Source: Diphasiastrum complanatum (lineage: Eukaryota > Streptophyta > Lycopodiopsida > Lycopodiales > Lycopodiaceae). Taken from it: a stretch of 64,000 nt of DNA. Position numbers and translations under genes: made by a program. The first letter of the stretch is position 1, and the number at the start of each line of letters is the position of its first letter. The notes under the pieces are model-generated. The model did not search any database, had not been told where the DNA came from, and saw only the letters and a program-made list of their open reading frames with translations. Location of the stretch: the NCBI GenBank assembly GCA_029204225.1, contig CM055103.1:44156604-44220603 (forward strand). Direction: 5' to 3'. Positions 1-9,060 of the stretch are shown here, in pieces.

Positions 1-1067
1 TTGAGAGCCGAGTATAAGAGCCGAGAAATACTAGCTAGGAAAGACATGCAAGAACTGTGTAAGCCTCATGGTGAATCTCGGAAGATGGAATGACCATGTA
101 GGAACTAGTATTTCTAAGCAAATACAATAAATGCAAGTAGACCCCTCTTAAAGAAAGTAGAGTGAGCCACCTTTTGATGGTGACATCTACTGGAGAGCAA
201 TATTCCACTTGTAATTTGTGAAATGTGGAAATTCCACTAGGATGCCACCTAAGGAGTTCTTTTGCTTATTTAAGAGACTCTCTCTTTGTGAAGAGAAGCT
301 TTTGCATTGTAGCTACTCCATGCTTGATAAGAAGATTTTCCATGAGTTTGATGCTACACTAAGCTCCTTGATCATGATGGTTTTCTTGAGTGATGCCCCT
401 ATGATCATGCCCTTCCATTCATATTGTGTGTGGTTGTGGATTTAGAGTGGATTAGTTTTCTTGCTTTCCTAGTTGTGGATTAGCTTTCTTGTTTTCTTGT
501 GGATTAATGTAGGAGCCAGCATTCAAGTAAACTTAATAGGCTGGATCTGTGGTGTGATTCTTGCAGATCTCTGTACAATCCAGTTCTTGATGTTCCTGGG
601 ATGTCCAAGAATCAAAAGGCTGGTTGGTTTCTTGATTCTTGGACTTCTAACATGCTGTAGATTAGTTTCTTGTTTCTTGTTTTGTCAATTTATGCAAGGT
701 AGTTCAGTGTTAATGTAGTGTAGACTCTGATTTCAGTCCGTTTTAAGTGTAGGTAGCTATAGAATCTGTAAAACGTTCATTGGTTTGTATGCTAATCTGT
801 GAATGAGCGTTCTTGGCTTGCATCCATGTAGAATGTAAGTGCGTTCAAGAGCGACGTCCCTGAGTTGTCCTCTGACAGGCATGACATAAACAAAATACAA
901 AACGACACTCTGTCCTTTCTAGAAGCCTGGGTTGGCATTGTTAAATCAAGAAGACATCTAACGAATGCCTTTAAGCCTGGTAACAAGTAGAAATGGTTCT
1001 GAAGAAGTAGAAAGAATCAGAGAAATGAGTAAACAATAGGTCCTCTGAAGTAGGGGATCTGTCAACA
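1..1067 (+). repeat. Gypsy 5' LTR (left end cut by the window edge)
   Basis: The segment ends in ...GTCAACA directly before a primer-binding site, as an LTR should. It matches the reverse complement of 15165-15705. The shared blocks are 1-90, 600-700 and 780-1067; about 510 bases (90-600) are missing from the other copy. The first bases (ttgagagccg) would fit a TG start one or a few bases before the window. No promoter motif was pinned down inside it. Confidence 0.7.
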
Positions 1068-1083
1068 TTTGACACCGTTGCCC
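1068..1083 (+). other. Primer-binding site, tRNA-Asp type
   Basis: TTTGACACCGTTGCCC follows the LTR end directly. It differs by a few bases from the tRNA-Asp primer site TGGCGCCGTTGCCGGGG known from plant gypsy elements such as Athila and Tat relatives. It would prime minus-strand DNA synthesis. The changes suggest an old copy. Confidence 0.6.
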
Positions 1084-1420
1084 ATTGAACTCCAACACAT
1101 TCTACATCAGAATCCCGCAACCTTGTCCACGTTCAGATCCTTGCAACAACATTCCAATTCTTTAAACAAATCTAAGTTTCTACACACTGACCAAAGCCAC
1201 ATCGTTGGCTCCATCATTCCCAAATCCACGAGCTGTTAGCCTCGCCAATCACTTGTCAACAAACACACTCATAGACCTGGATTTGATTCTATTCAAGTTC
1301 ACGCTCTTCCCGTTCCGCATGCTGAAATCTCAACCGGAGCCCAAGCTTCGATTGTGAACCGGAGCTCCAGCTCACAGCTCAACCGGAGCTCACGCTTCAA
1401 ATCTCAACCAGAGGCCTTTG

Positions 1421-1800
1421 TCAATTCTAACTGAAATCTTGACCGAAGTGGCCGCTCAGACCTTGACCGGAGCCGAACTGCTCGCTAAAATCTCGACCGA
1501 AGTGGCCACTCAGACCTCGACCGGAGCCGAACTGCTCGCTGAAATCTCGATCGAAGTGATCTCAATCGGAGCAATCTCGACTGAAGTGATCCCTGAGATC
1601 TTGACCGAAGTATCGCTGGAGTCTCGACCGATCTCCCTGAGGTCTCGACCGAAGTGCTCTCTGCGATCTCGACCAAAGTACCGCTGAAACCTCGACCGGA
1701 GGGATTCGATCAAATCTCAACCGAAGCAATCAGATAAAATCTTGATCGGAGCAAGCAGATCAAATCTTGACCAAAGCAATTAACACCCAATCTCGACCGG
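1421..1800 (+). repeat. Degenerate minisatellite in the gypsy leader
   Basis: A core of the form ATCTCGACCGAAG recurs about every 24-30 bases. Two longer units of 54 bases stand side by side from about 1441 and 1495 with only a few differences. The array decays gradually on both sides (from about 1320 and to about 1810). Because the 54-base period is a multiple of three, several frames stay open; those reading frames are a by-product of the repeat and not genes. Confidence 0.75.
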
Positions 1801-1886
1801 ATCATAACTTTTGATCAACACCTCTGATTGCCATTTCGACCGAACCACCATCTTCCCAACACCTTCAAGACTGAAAAAAAAAAGAC

Positions 1887-2512
1887 ATGAATACCAATTT
1901 TTTTTCAAAAAACAACAAGAATTGTCCATTTAAACCTAGAACCAGTGCACCTCTTAACCTCATTGCCATACAGCAACTAGCAGTTCCAGTAGGGATGCCA
2001 TCGGAAGGACGACAATTCCACGCTCCCGTGTTAATTGTTACACGAGCACAGAAGAGGAAGGAAGTGGCTCCCTCACCACCACCATCGGTCACCGACAACC
2101 ATCCCTCAACTTCAGTGCCATATCTGAATGTGAGGTAGAAAGAAGACAGTACCAGAAAATAAGACACTGGGTACAGAAAGCACAAGCGGAGGAAAAAGAG
2201 CAAGAAAGAATAATCTTGCGGAACCTCCAGTTGGCGTCGAATGGGAACTGCAAACGGGCTCACCACTGCACACTGATCAGAATGATTGATTGCACGAACA
2301 TAAATCACCTTTTCACATGGTGGAGTCCGAGGAACCAGACACTGAAAGGCTTGCACTTTTACTGTCAAGCCATGCTAGTTTACCACTGGGAGAACTACTG
2401 CGGATTGCACCACAAGCGAAAAGCCTTCTAGCTGAATGGGCCAAAGCGAATGAGGATCCAGTAGCGCCTGAGCCCATATATTGTACGGGCTATGAAGAAA
2501 CAAGTAACGTAA
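1887..2512 (+). pseudogene. Gypsy gag-like / pre-protease region, frame-broken
   Basis: Two overlapping frames (from about 1887 and from 2290) carry the region that precedes the protease. The first contains VTRAQKRKEVA. The second contains LPLGELLRIAPQAKSLLAEW, a leucine-rich stretch. Both are recognisable in the minus-strand relative at 13985-14440 (there VTRA-stop-KQKEV and LGEFLKLVPQA), which shows that this is coding sequence of the element and not chance. A stop at 2510 and a frame change separate it from the protease frame. No zinc knuckle is visible. Confidence 0.55.
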
Positions 2513-3253
2513 CACAACATCACTTTACCAATCAAACACAAGAGATACGAGGACGAGGCGGTAGTGGTAGATGGAGGATCGGGTGTCAATTTGATCTCCA
2601 CTACTTTGTACGAAAAATGGGATTTACAAGGATTGAAGCCAGCAAGATTCGCCATCAAGCTAGCAGATCAATCATGTGTGAAACCAAAGTGTATAGTTGC
2701 CGATATCCATGTAAAGATAGCGGGCATGCAGTTTGTGATTACTTTTGTAGTCATGGATATATATGAATCTCCATCTGCATATCGTGTTTTACTAGGAAGA
2801 TCATGGTTGCGGACTGCGCAAGTAGTACACAACTGGGGTATGGGGAAACTCACCTTCGAGAACAAAGAGCAAGCTGTAAAGGTTGATCCAACCACATGGG
2901 CGGTGAAACCTATTGCACCCAAGGCTGATGACGGATCATCCACGACAGATCACATGATTGATCGCCCAAGGGCAGCCAAGGGGGGTCACTATCATTCAGA
3001 GACGGATGTCGTGATATGGACAAATGCATTAGCAACTATCGACTGCCAGACATGTCAATATGAATCAGACCTAGAACCTAGTACATCTTCACCCAAGTGT
3101 TACACTATGGACACACCCATCACATTTGGGATGAATATGATAAACGTAGCATGGCTGTCAGCGGAACCTATTGAGAACCCAGTGGATGATGATTTGGTCC
3201 CTTGGCAACATGCTCTAACTTACAATAAAGAGATTGAGATGATTGATGAATAG
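2513..3253 (+). CDS. Gypsy retroviral-type aspartic protease fragment
   Basis: The open frame runs from 2513 and ends at a stop at 3251-3253. The first internal start-like codon is GTG at 2564. The active-site stretch VVDGGSGVNLI carries Gly where Ser or Thr usually follows the catalytic Asp (D-G-G instead of D-[ST]-G), a variant also seen in plant gypsy elements. About 80 residues later comes the second protease landmark, VLLGRSWLRTAQVVHNW, which matches the usual ILGRPWL...A..HDW form. It would cleave the Gag-Pol polyprotein. It is in frame with the next reading frame, separated by one TAG and a short gap. The element is truncated, so the enzyme is unlikely to be made in useful form. Confidence 0.65.
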   Translation, partial: HNITLPIKHKRYEDEAVVVDGGSGVNLISTTLYEKWDLQGLKPARFAIKLADQSCVKPKCIVADIHVKIAGMQFVITFVVMDIYESPSAYRVLLGRSWLRTAQVVHNWGMGKLTFENKEQAVKVDPTTWAVKPIAPKADDGSSTTDHMIDRPRAAKGGHYHSETDVVIWTNALATIDCQTCQYESDLEPSTSSPKCYTMDTPITFGMNMINVAWLSAEPIENPVDDDLVPWQHALTYNKEIEMIDE

Positions 3254-3265
3254 GTTCTACACCAC

Positions 3266-3892
3266 ATGGACCCAGATCATTACGGAAGCAGAAAAGTACC
3301 AGCTCAACCATCGCAAAAGTCTGCTATGGTGAAGGTCTCAAGGATCGATCCACCCAAGGCACCTACGAATAAGAAGAATCAATTTAAGCAGCACTACAAC
3401 CAGGTGATCCGTTGGAGTGATCTACCCAATGAGGCGATAGCTACAGTGGATGTGGATATTCACAACCATGAGGCGAATGTCACGGCAGTCCCGATGAAGG
3501 ACAACAAGGACGAATCCACCAAGATGACAAAAAAGAGCAAAAAGAAAGTATTGGAATCCTTGAAGTCAATCAAGTTGGACTCAGATACAGCATCATCTTC
3601 TACACAGGTGACAGAAAATAAAAAAATGACTAGTCGGGCTAAGATCGATATGCTGAAAGAGGAATCTCGACAAGCACCAGTTCACGAGATGCCTGAGACT
3701 TTCAAGAACTATACCTTGGATGACGTGGTAATCATGATGCCGCAAGCCCAGAGAGAACTTGATCAAAGTTGGGCACCAGTGGAACAAGTCTTTGAGGGAC
3801 CTGCGCGAACACAGCCGATGAACCTTGCCGAGCCAGGTGAAGAAGAAAAGATAGTGCATGTGGGAGAGCAGTTAACACCCACATCTGAGTGA
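3266..3892 (+). CDS. Gypsy polyprotein segment after the protease (spacer)
   Basis: This 208-residue frame is in the same phase as the protease frame and is cut from it by a single TAG. It is hydrophilic and rich in Lys, Glu, Ser and Thr, with a KKSKKK cluster and no catalytic motif. Position suggests the linker that sits between protease and reverse transcriptase in long gypsy polyproteins. No reverse transcriptase follows. I recognise no domain; the assignment rests on phase and position. Confidence 0.4.
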   Translation: MDPDHYGSRKVPAQPSQKSAMVKVSRIDPPKAPTNKKNQFKQHYNQVIRWSDLPNEAIATVDVDIHNHEANVTAVPMKDNKDESTKMTKKSKKKVLESLKSIKLDSDTASSSTQVTENKKMTSRAKIDMLKEESRQAPVHEMPETFKNYTLDDVVIMMPQAQRELDQSWAPVEQVFEGPARTQPMNLAEPGEEEKIVHVGEQLTPTSE

Positions 3893-4117
3893 TGTGGCAC
3901 TCTTCACACATGTGAAGGCCTGCTGGACTGTACCAGACTCATGGATGTACTTGATCCATAAAAGGATCATCATTTTGCTAAGAAAAATGATGAGACTTTT
4001 GCACTCTACACTTTTGTGACATTTCTAGTCATTTGTCTTGTGATTTTTATGCATGATTGCTATCTAGTATCATTGTACTTGTTGTTTCAGGTGCAGGCCG
4101 TACAGTGGATAGTACTC

Positions 4118-4480
4118 CACACGTGTGAAGCCGCTCTCACTAAAAAAATGATGTGTTGATCCATTGCTCTTGCTTAAATCCAAGTGTAGTGAATCTAGAT
4201 CAAGATCTAATGTGTAGAACTTGATAGATTCATTGATTAAGCAACCAATAACTCTCTATGATTGTAAAGTACAATCATTATTGTCCTAAAAACTGTAAAA
4301 TTTATCATGGTATCAGAGCTAAGTAAGAGAGTGATCATTGAATCATAAATCTTGTAAAGATCATTGGCAAAATTTGTTTTTTGGCCAATACTAGTGAGGG
4401 CGAGTTCTTCTAGAGTGATAGCTTGTAATCATTTGGATAAAAATGACTTGGAGGCTGTGTATGTACTTTTCACACGTGTG
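4118..4480 (+). promoter_or_regulatory. Palindromic G-boxes in the 5' end of copia A
   Basis: The ten-base palindrome CACACGTGTG occurs at 4118-4127 and again at 4471-4480, on either side of the primer site. A variant, CACACATGTG, lies at 3905-3914. The core CACGTG is the G-box bound by plant bHLH and bZIP factors. The one at 4118 is in the presumed LTR, where it could act as an enhancer; the one at 4471 is in the untranslated leader. Binding is inferred from motif identity only. Confidence 0.5.
4308..4320 (+). other. Primer-binding site of copia A (initiator tRNA-Met)
   Basis: TGGTATCAGAGCT is the standard plant copia primer site, complementary to the 3' end of the initiator methionine tRNA. 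It sits about 580 bases before the gag start and fixes the right edge of the 5' LTR near 4305. Confidence 0.9.
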
Positions 4481-4902
4481 AAACCGTACAACAACTTTCA
4501 ATTCAAGCTACTTTGTGCTTGTTGGTCCCAAAATCACAATACTAGTTCATTTTTGGTGCTTTTTGAAGCATAGTATTGATCTAGATTCATTCTAACTAAT
4601 GCCTATGACCAAATAGTGTTTTGGATCATTGAAGCATTTCTTTTTAGAGTCTAAGATCAGATCTTAAGAGGCTGATTTGTTCAGATCCTTAGTTGAAGTG
4701 AAATCTCTAAGAAAAGTGTAAAGCAATTTTTTTGTGAGAGTGAAAGCTAGAAATTTTTGGTAAGATCTTTGAGTATCATTCAAGCTTGTGTGCTAGTTTG
4801 ATAGAGACAAGCCTATAGGCATTCTAGTAAGCTTTAGGCCTTTTCATAGATCTTTTAAAATTCAAAAATCTTTGTGATTTTTAAAAGAGCATTCATTCTA
4901 AA

Positions 4903-5598
4903 ATGTCATCCATGGGTGGATATTTGATGGAATCAAGTGAGAGACTCACTTCCACAAATTATTCCATTTGGAAAGTGAGAATGGAATCACTCCTAGTGAT
5001 CCATGATCTATATGACATAGTTCAAGGAGTAGAGGAAGAACCTCAAACTCCCCAAGAACAAGCCAAATACAAGAAGAGAGCAAGATTAGCTCTACATTGC
5101 ATAAAGTTAAATGTATGCAATGACCTCTTGAAAGAGGTGTCTTCTTGTACCTCATCCAAAGAGGCTTGGGATTCATTAAAGAGCATTTATGAATCCAACA
5201 ATACTTCAAGAATCCTCATGCTAAGAAATCAAGTTTTCCAAAGCATGAAAGGAAGTGGAGAGAGTGGACAAGAGTATGTTCTTAGGATCAAATCTCTTAA
5301 CAAGGAGTTAAGTGCAATAGGAGAGAAGATCCAAGATCAAGAACTAGTACAAATCATTTTGAATGGTCTAAGTGATGAGTTTATCAACTTAGTCCAATCA
5401 TTTGCCATTCAAGACTCTCTTCCATCCATTGAAAGTTGCACAATGTTCTTGTGGCCGAGGAGAGTAGGCTTCTACACCTCAAGACAAGAATGGATAGCAT
5501 GTCACTTAATGGAGGAGAGGAGAAAGCTAACTTTATATCTAAAGGCAAGAAAAAGCAAAATCCATTCAAGAAAAATCAAGGCAAGGAGGCCGAGATGA
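4903..5598 (+). CDS. Copia A Gag (UBN2-type), frame ends early
   Basis: The frame starts with ATG after a 580-base leader and encodes a copia capsid-type Gag. Landmarks are NYSIWKVRMESLL near residue 24, the CIKLNVCNDLL and SCTSSKEAWDSL segments, and GLSDEFINL near residue 150, all typical of the Gag domain of plant copia elements. After about residue 177 the sequence stops looking like Gag because one A is missing near 5430. The true continuation, including the zinc knuckle, is in the overlapping next frame. It would package the element RNA into virus-like particles in the cytoplasm. Confidence 0.85.
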   Translation: MSSMGGYLMESSERLTSTNYSIWKVRMESLLVIHDLYDIVQGVEEEPQTPQEQAKYKKRARLALHCIKLNVCNDLLKEVSSCTSSKEAWDSLKSIYESNNTSRILMLRNQVFQSMKGSGESGQEYVLRIKSLNKELSAIGEKIQDQELVQIILNGLSDEFINLVQSFAIQDSLPSIESCTMFLWPRRVGFYTSRQEWIACHLMEERRKLTLYLKARKSKIHSRKIKARRPR

Positions 5599-8042
5599 AG
5601 AATGAAGGATCTACCTCCAAAGGCAAAGTGAAGAACAAGGCAAAACTAAAGTGTTTCTTTTGTGGAAAGAAAGGACACTTTGCCTCAGAATGCTACTTGA
5701 AGAAGAATCAACAAGTCAAAGGAGATCAAGGGAACATTGCTCAAGAGGAAGAATATGAGGATGGATTCAACACATCCTTAATGGTTGCATCTACACCAAC
5801 TTCAAGTCAAGACACATGGTGGATAGATAGTGGGGCTAGTTCCCACATGTCCTTTAACAAGGATTATATTTCTACTCTTCTATCTTGTAATGACTCTAAG
5901 AAGTCAATATACACTGCTAGTGATCAAGCATGCAAGATAGATGGCATAGGATCTATACCTCTTTGTTTAGGCACATCTAAAAGGATAGACCTAGATAATG
6001 TTTTGTATGTTCCTACCATTTCAGGAAACTTGCTTAGTGTAGGACAATTAATGGACAATGGACTAGATGTACATTTCAAGAATGGAGTTTGTTCCATCTT
6101 GAAAAATGATAAGTGCATAGCCAGTGGCATTAAGCAAGGTAGACTTTTCAAGTTGGATGCTAATGTTGCAAGTGAAAGTGTGAACTTGGCTAGGGAGGAG
6201 CTAACTCAAGTGGAGCTTTGGCATAAGAGATTAGGCCATCCTAATCTTCAATCTATGGAGTCAATGGCAAGCAAGGAACTAGCTCTCGGCCTACCAAGAA
6301 CTTTCAAGAAGTGTGGAAAAATGTGTGAGGCATGTGGCCTTGCAAAGTCACACAAATCTTCTTATAAGAAATCTTCATCAAGATCCTCTCCCTTGGATCT
6401 CATACATTCTGATGTACATAGTTTTTCACATGCAAGTAATGGAGGTGCCTTGATGTATGTAACTTTTGTAGATGATTGTACGAGATTCACATGGATTGAG
6501 TTACTATCAAAGAAAAGTCTTATTTATGAAGCTTTCATTAAGTTCAAGTCTCTAGTAGAGAAACAACTTAGTACTTCTATCAAAGCACTAAGATGTGATA
6601 ATGGAGGAGAGTACACCTCCAATAAAATGAAAGACTTTTGTGAGATCAATGGTATTAAGTTACAATACACTTGTTCCTACACCCCTCAACAAAATGGGGT
6701 GGCCGAGAGGAAAAATAGGAGTCTATGTGAGTGTGCAAAGTCCTTGAGGCTTGATGCATCACTTCCCATCTCATTTTGGGGAGAAGCCATAACATGTGCT
6801 AATTATTTGTGTGACAGACTTCCTAGTAGTGCTATAGATGGGATCTCACCTTATCAAGCCTTGTTTGATAAGAAACCCAATGTAAAAGATTTTAAGATCT
6901 TTGGATGTACTTGTTATGTACACATTCCTTTGGATACTAGAAGAAAAGAAGATGCTACCTCCTTCAAAGGAATCTTTGTTGGCTATGGAGAAAATAGCAA
7001 GGGATATAGGATATATGATCCTACATCTAAGAAAGTAAAGGTAAGCAAGGATGTACTTTTTGATGAGTCACAATTTGCTAAGAGCTTGTCAAATGGATCT
7101 AACCCATTGTGCATTGAAGATCTTGACAAATTTGAGGAGGATCTTGACAAACCCGAGGAGGATCATGACAAACCCGAGGATGGAGATTTGGATCCGAGTC
7201 AAAAGGGGCCAAGAAGATCATCAAGGAGCAAGGCCGAGCCCTCAAGGCTTACCTATGTGGACAAGGGAAAGCAAAAGGAAGGCTCTACATCTTCTACCTC
7301 TTACTCTTTTTTAGCTAAATTGATTGAAGAACCATCATCTTTTGAAGAAGCATGTAAATCTAAAGTTTGGAGAGATGCAATGCAAGTAGAGTGTGATGCA
7401 TTAGAAGAGAATCATACTTGGAATCTTGTAAATCTTCCAAGAGGAAAGAAACCACTTGCATGTAAGTGGATTTATAGAATTAAGTACAATCAAGATGGAT
7501 CTATTAGTAAATACAAAGCTAGGCTTGTTGCTAAGGAATTTCTTCAAATAAAAGGATTGGATTATGAAGAAACATTTGCACCTGTAGCTAAGCTTGTAAC
7601 TATTAGATTAATCATTTGCATTGCTACTTTGTTCAAATGGGATCTCTACCAAATGGATGTGACAAATGCCTTCTTGAATGGCTTCTTAGAAGAGGAAATC
7701 TACATGATGCAACCCGAGGGCTTCATCAAGGTTGGTGAGGAGCAAAAGGTGTGCTACTTAAGGAAGAGCCTATATGGCTTGAAGCAAGCACCTAGAGCTT
7801 GGTACTCTAGGTTGCATGATTTTCTCTATTCCCTTGGCTTTGTACTAAGTGCTTATGAACCTTCTTTATATTTCAAATGTAATGAAGGAAAGATCATCAT
7901 TTTGGTTCTTTATGTTGATGACATCATTATGACAGGAAATGATGATGATGGCATAGGCAAAGTAAAAGTTGACTTATCTAGTGAGTTCAAGATGGTAGAT
8001 CTAGGCTTCCTAAAAGTTTATACTTGGGATAGAAGTGTCTAA
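5436..8042 (+). CDS. Copia A Pol: zinc knuckle, protease, integrase, reverse transcriptase
   Basis: The 868-codon frame has no proper own start; it continues Gag after the one-base loss near 5430. In order: a zinc knuckle CFFCGKKGHFASEC (residues 73-86), protease active site DSGA (131-134), an HHCC integrase zinc site (H263, H268, C297, C300), an integrase core with D326, D388 and E424, and a reverse transcriptase with the YVDD catalytic box near 826-829. All catalytic residues are present. The frame ends in a few foreign residues because of a one-base shift near 8030; the rest of the reverse transcriptase and RNase H is in the next two frames. A repeated DLDKPEED-like acidic stretch lies near residue 560. 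Confidence 0.9.
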   Translation: MHNVLVAEESRLLHLKTRMDSMSLNGGEEKANFISKGKKKQNPFKKNQGKEAEMKNEGSTSKGKVKNKAKLKCFFCGKKGHFASECYLKKNQQVKGDQGNIAQEEEYEDGFNTSLMVASTPTSSQDTWWIDSGASSHMSFNKDYISTLLSCNDSKKSIYTASDQACKIDGIGSIPLCLGTSKRIDLDNVLYVPTISGNLLSVGQLMDNGLDVHFKNGVCSILKNDKCIASGIKQGRLFKLDANVASESVNLAREELTQVELWHKRLGHPNLQSMESMASKELALGLPRTFKKCGKMCEACGLAKSHKSSYKKSSSRSSPLDLIHSDVHSFSHASNGGALMYVTFVDDCTRFTWIELLSKKSLIYEAFIKFKSLVEKQLSTSIKALRCDNGGEYTSNKMKDFCEINGIKLQYTCSYTPQQNGVAERKNRSLCECAKSLRLDASLPISFWGEAITCANYLCDRLPSSAIDGISPYQALFDKKPNVKDFKIFGCTCYVHIPLDTRRKEDATSFKGIFVGYGENSKGYRIYDPTSKKVKVSKDVLFDESQFAKSLSNGSNPLCIEDLDKFEEDLDKPEEDHDKPEDGDLDPSQKGPRRSSRSKAEPSRLTYVDKGKQKEGSTSSTSYSFLAKLIEEPSSFEEACKSKVWRDAMQVECDALEENHTWNLVNLPRGKKPLACKWIYRIKYNQDGSISKYKARLVAKEFLQIKGLDYEETFAPVAKLVTIRLIICIATLFKWDLYQMDVTNAFLNGFLEEEIYMMQPEGFIKVGEEQKVCYLRKSLYGLKQAPRAWYSRLHDFLYSLGFVLSAYEPSLYFKCNEGKIIILVLYVDDIIMTGNDDDGIGKVKVDLSSEFKMVDLGFLKVYTWDRSV

Positions 8043-8400
8043 AAGTAGCAATTGTACTTTCATAAGTCAATCTAAGTATGCTACTTCCATTCTTGAAAGA
8101 TTTGGTATGAAAGATTGTAAGGGGATTGACACCCCTATGGAGCATGTTGTGAAAGCAACTAATGAAGGTGATGAAGCATCCTTTGAGGACATCACTCTCT
8201 TTAGGAAGCTTATAGGCTCTCTAATCTATTTATCTATCACTAGACCTGACTTAAGTTTTTGTGTAAGCAAGTTGAGTCAAAGTATGCAAGCTCCTTTAGT
8301 TCATCATTGGAAAAGTGCCAAAAGAGTACTTAGATATGTTTCTAGTACTAGATTTTTTGGCATACTTTATGAAGTATCTAACTTGCACTTGAGAGCCTAG
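8035..8400 (+). CDS. Copia A reverse transcriptase C-terminus / RNase H start
   Basis: This frame takes over eight bases before the previous one stops. It carries the conserved end of copia reverse transcriptase: FGMKDCKGIDTPME, then LIGSLIYLSITRPDLSFCVSKLSQ and the LRYVSST segment. It closes at a TAG (8398-8400) just before the SDSDF motif of RNase H. The stop is a simple in-frame nonsense change; the next frame resumes in the same phase a few bases later. Confidence 0.85.
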   Translation: MSKSSNCTFISQSKYATSILERFGMKDCKGIDTPMEHVVKATNEGDEASFEDITLFRKLIGSLIYLSITRPDLSFCVSKLSQSMQAPLVHHWKSAKRVLRYVSSTRFFGILYEVSNLHLRA

Positions 8401-8427
8401 TCAGATTCAGATTTTGTAGGTGACAAG

Positions 8428-8880
8428 ATGGATAGGAAGTCCATTAGTGCATTTGCAACATTTCTTTGTGGAGGAGTGATATCTTGGCTTTCCAAAAAGC
8501 AAGATACAATCTCACTATCTTCTTGTGAAGCCAAGTACAAGGCATTGACTTCAACAACCAAAGAGCTCCTATGGCTAAGAAGACTCTTGATGGAACTACA
8601 TGTGCTAGAGGCTGAGGAGATCCCTTACATATTTTGTGACAATCAAGCTTCTCAACATATTGCTTCAAATCCTATCTTCCATGCTAGAACAAAGCATATT
8701 GAGATAGCTCACCACTTTGTGAGGGAGAAGGTACAATCCAAGGAAGTGCAACTACATCATGTACCATCATCCGAATGCATAGCTGATATCTTAACCAAAC
8801 CATTGTCCAAAGATCCATTTTTTAAGTTAAGATATGCTCTTGGAATTGTAGATAGATGTACACTAGATTTGCCAAGTTAG
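8428..8880 (+). CDS. Copia A RNase H domain
   Basis: The frame is in phase with the preceding one after the TAG at 8398. It shows the copia RNase H signature: KSISAFATFLCGG, WLSKKQDTISLSSCEAKYKAL, the CDNQAS box and HARTKHIEIAHHFVREKV, then ADILTKPL close to the end. The first catalytic Asp (SDSDF) lies just upstream, between the TAG and the first Met. It would degrade the RNA strand during reverse transcription. The end at 8880 is the natural end of the polyprotein, three bases before the polypurine tract. Confidence 0.85.
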   Translation: MDRKSISAFATFLCGGVISWLSKKQDTISLSSCEAKYKALTSTTKELLWLRRLLMELHVLEAEEIPYIFCDNQASQHIASNPIFHARTKHIEIAHHFVREKVQSKEVQLHHVPSSECIADILTKPLSKDPFFKLRYALGIVDRCTLDLPS

Positions 8881-8882
8881 AA

Positions 8883-9060
8883 GTGAGGAGGAGTGTTGAA
8901 AATTGTCACTTCTCACTTGACATTGGTTCATATAAATATTGATCAAACATTAGAATATGTTGATGATATGATTTCACACGTGTGGATCCTGTTACCACGT
9001 GTGAAAGGATGTACTTTTCATGTTTGTATATATCCAAATTGATTTTGTATCATTCTAGTT
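8883..9060 (+). repeat. Copia A polypurine tract and start of 3' LTR
   Basis: GTGAGGAGGAG (8883-8893) is followed by TGTTGAAAATTG at 8894, a standard LTR start. Two more CACGTG cores lie in it, at 8977-8982 (in CACACGTGTG) and 8996-9001, echoing those of the 5' end. The right edge was not found, and no matching end to the 5' LTR sequence at 4280-4305 is visible, so the 3' LTR appears truncated or highly diverged. Confidence 0.6.

Larger units (their letters stand above)
1..3892 (+). mobile_element. Ty3/gypsy element, 5' half (LTR to protease region)
   Basis: A 5' LTR, a tRNA-Asp-like primer site, a leader with a minisatellite, a gag-like frame and a pepsin-type protease frame follow one another in gypsy order. 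Reverse transcriptase, RNase H and integrase of this element do not appear before copia element A begins, so the copy is truncated or split there. A relative lies on the minus strand at 13985-14440 and 15165-15705, sharing both the LTR and the pre-protease protein sequence. Family is inferred from the primer site and the protease; the exact lineage is not resolved. Confidence 0.75.
4153..9060 (+). mobile_element. Ty1/copia element A, nearly complete
   Basis: Primer site (4308), gag, protease, integrase, reverse transcriptase and RNase H follow in copia order (integrase before reverse transcriptase), then a polypurine tract and LTR start. The coding region has only three breaks: a one-base loss near 5430, a one-base change near 8030 and an in-frame TAG at 8398-8400. 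I could not align the two LTRs convincingly: the segment before 4305 and the one after 8894 share short blocks only, so the outer limits are approximate. A gag fragment at 57202-57513 belongs to the same family. Confidence 0.8.

Noticed and set aside
1865-2368. 167-codon minus-strand frame
   Set aside because: It is antisense to the gypsy gag-like region, which is supported by a second copy elsewhere; the frame has no recognisable domain.
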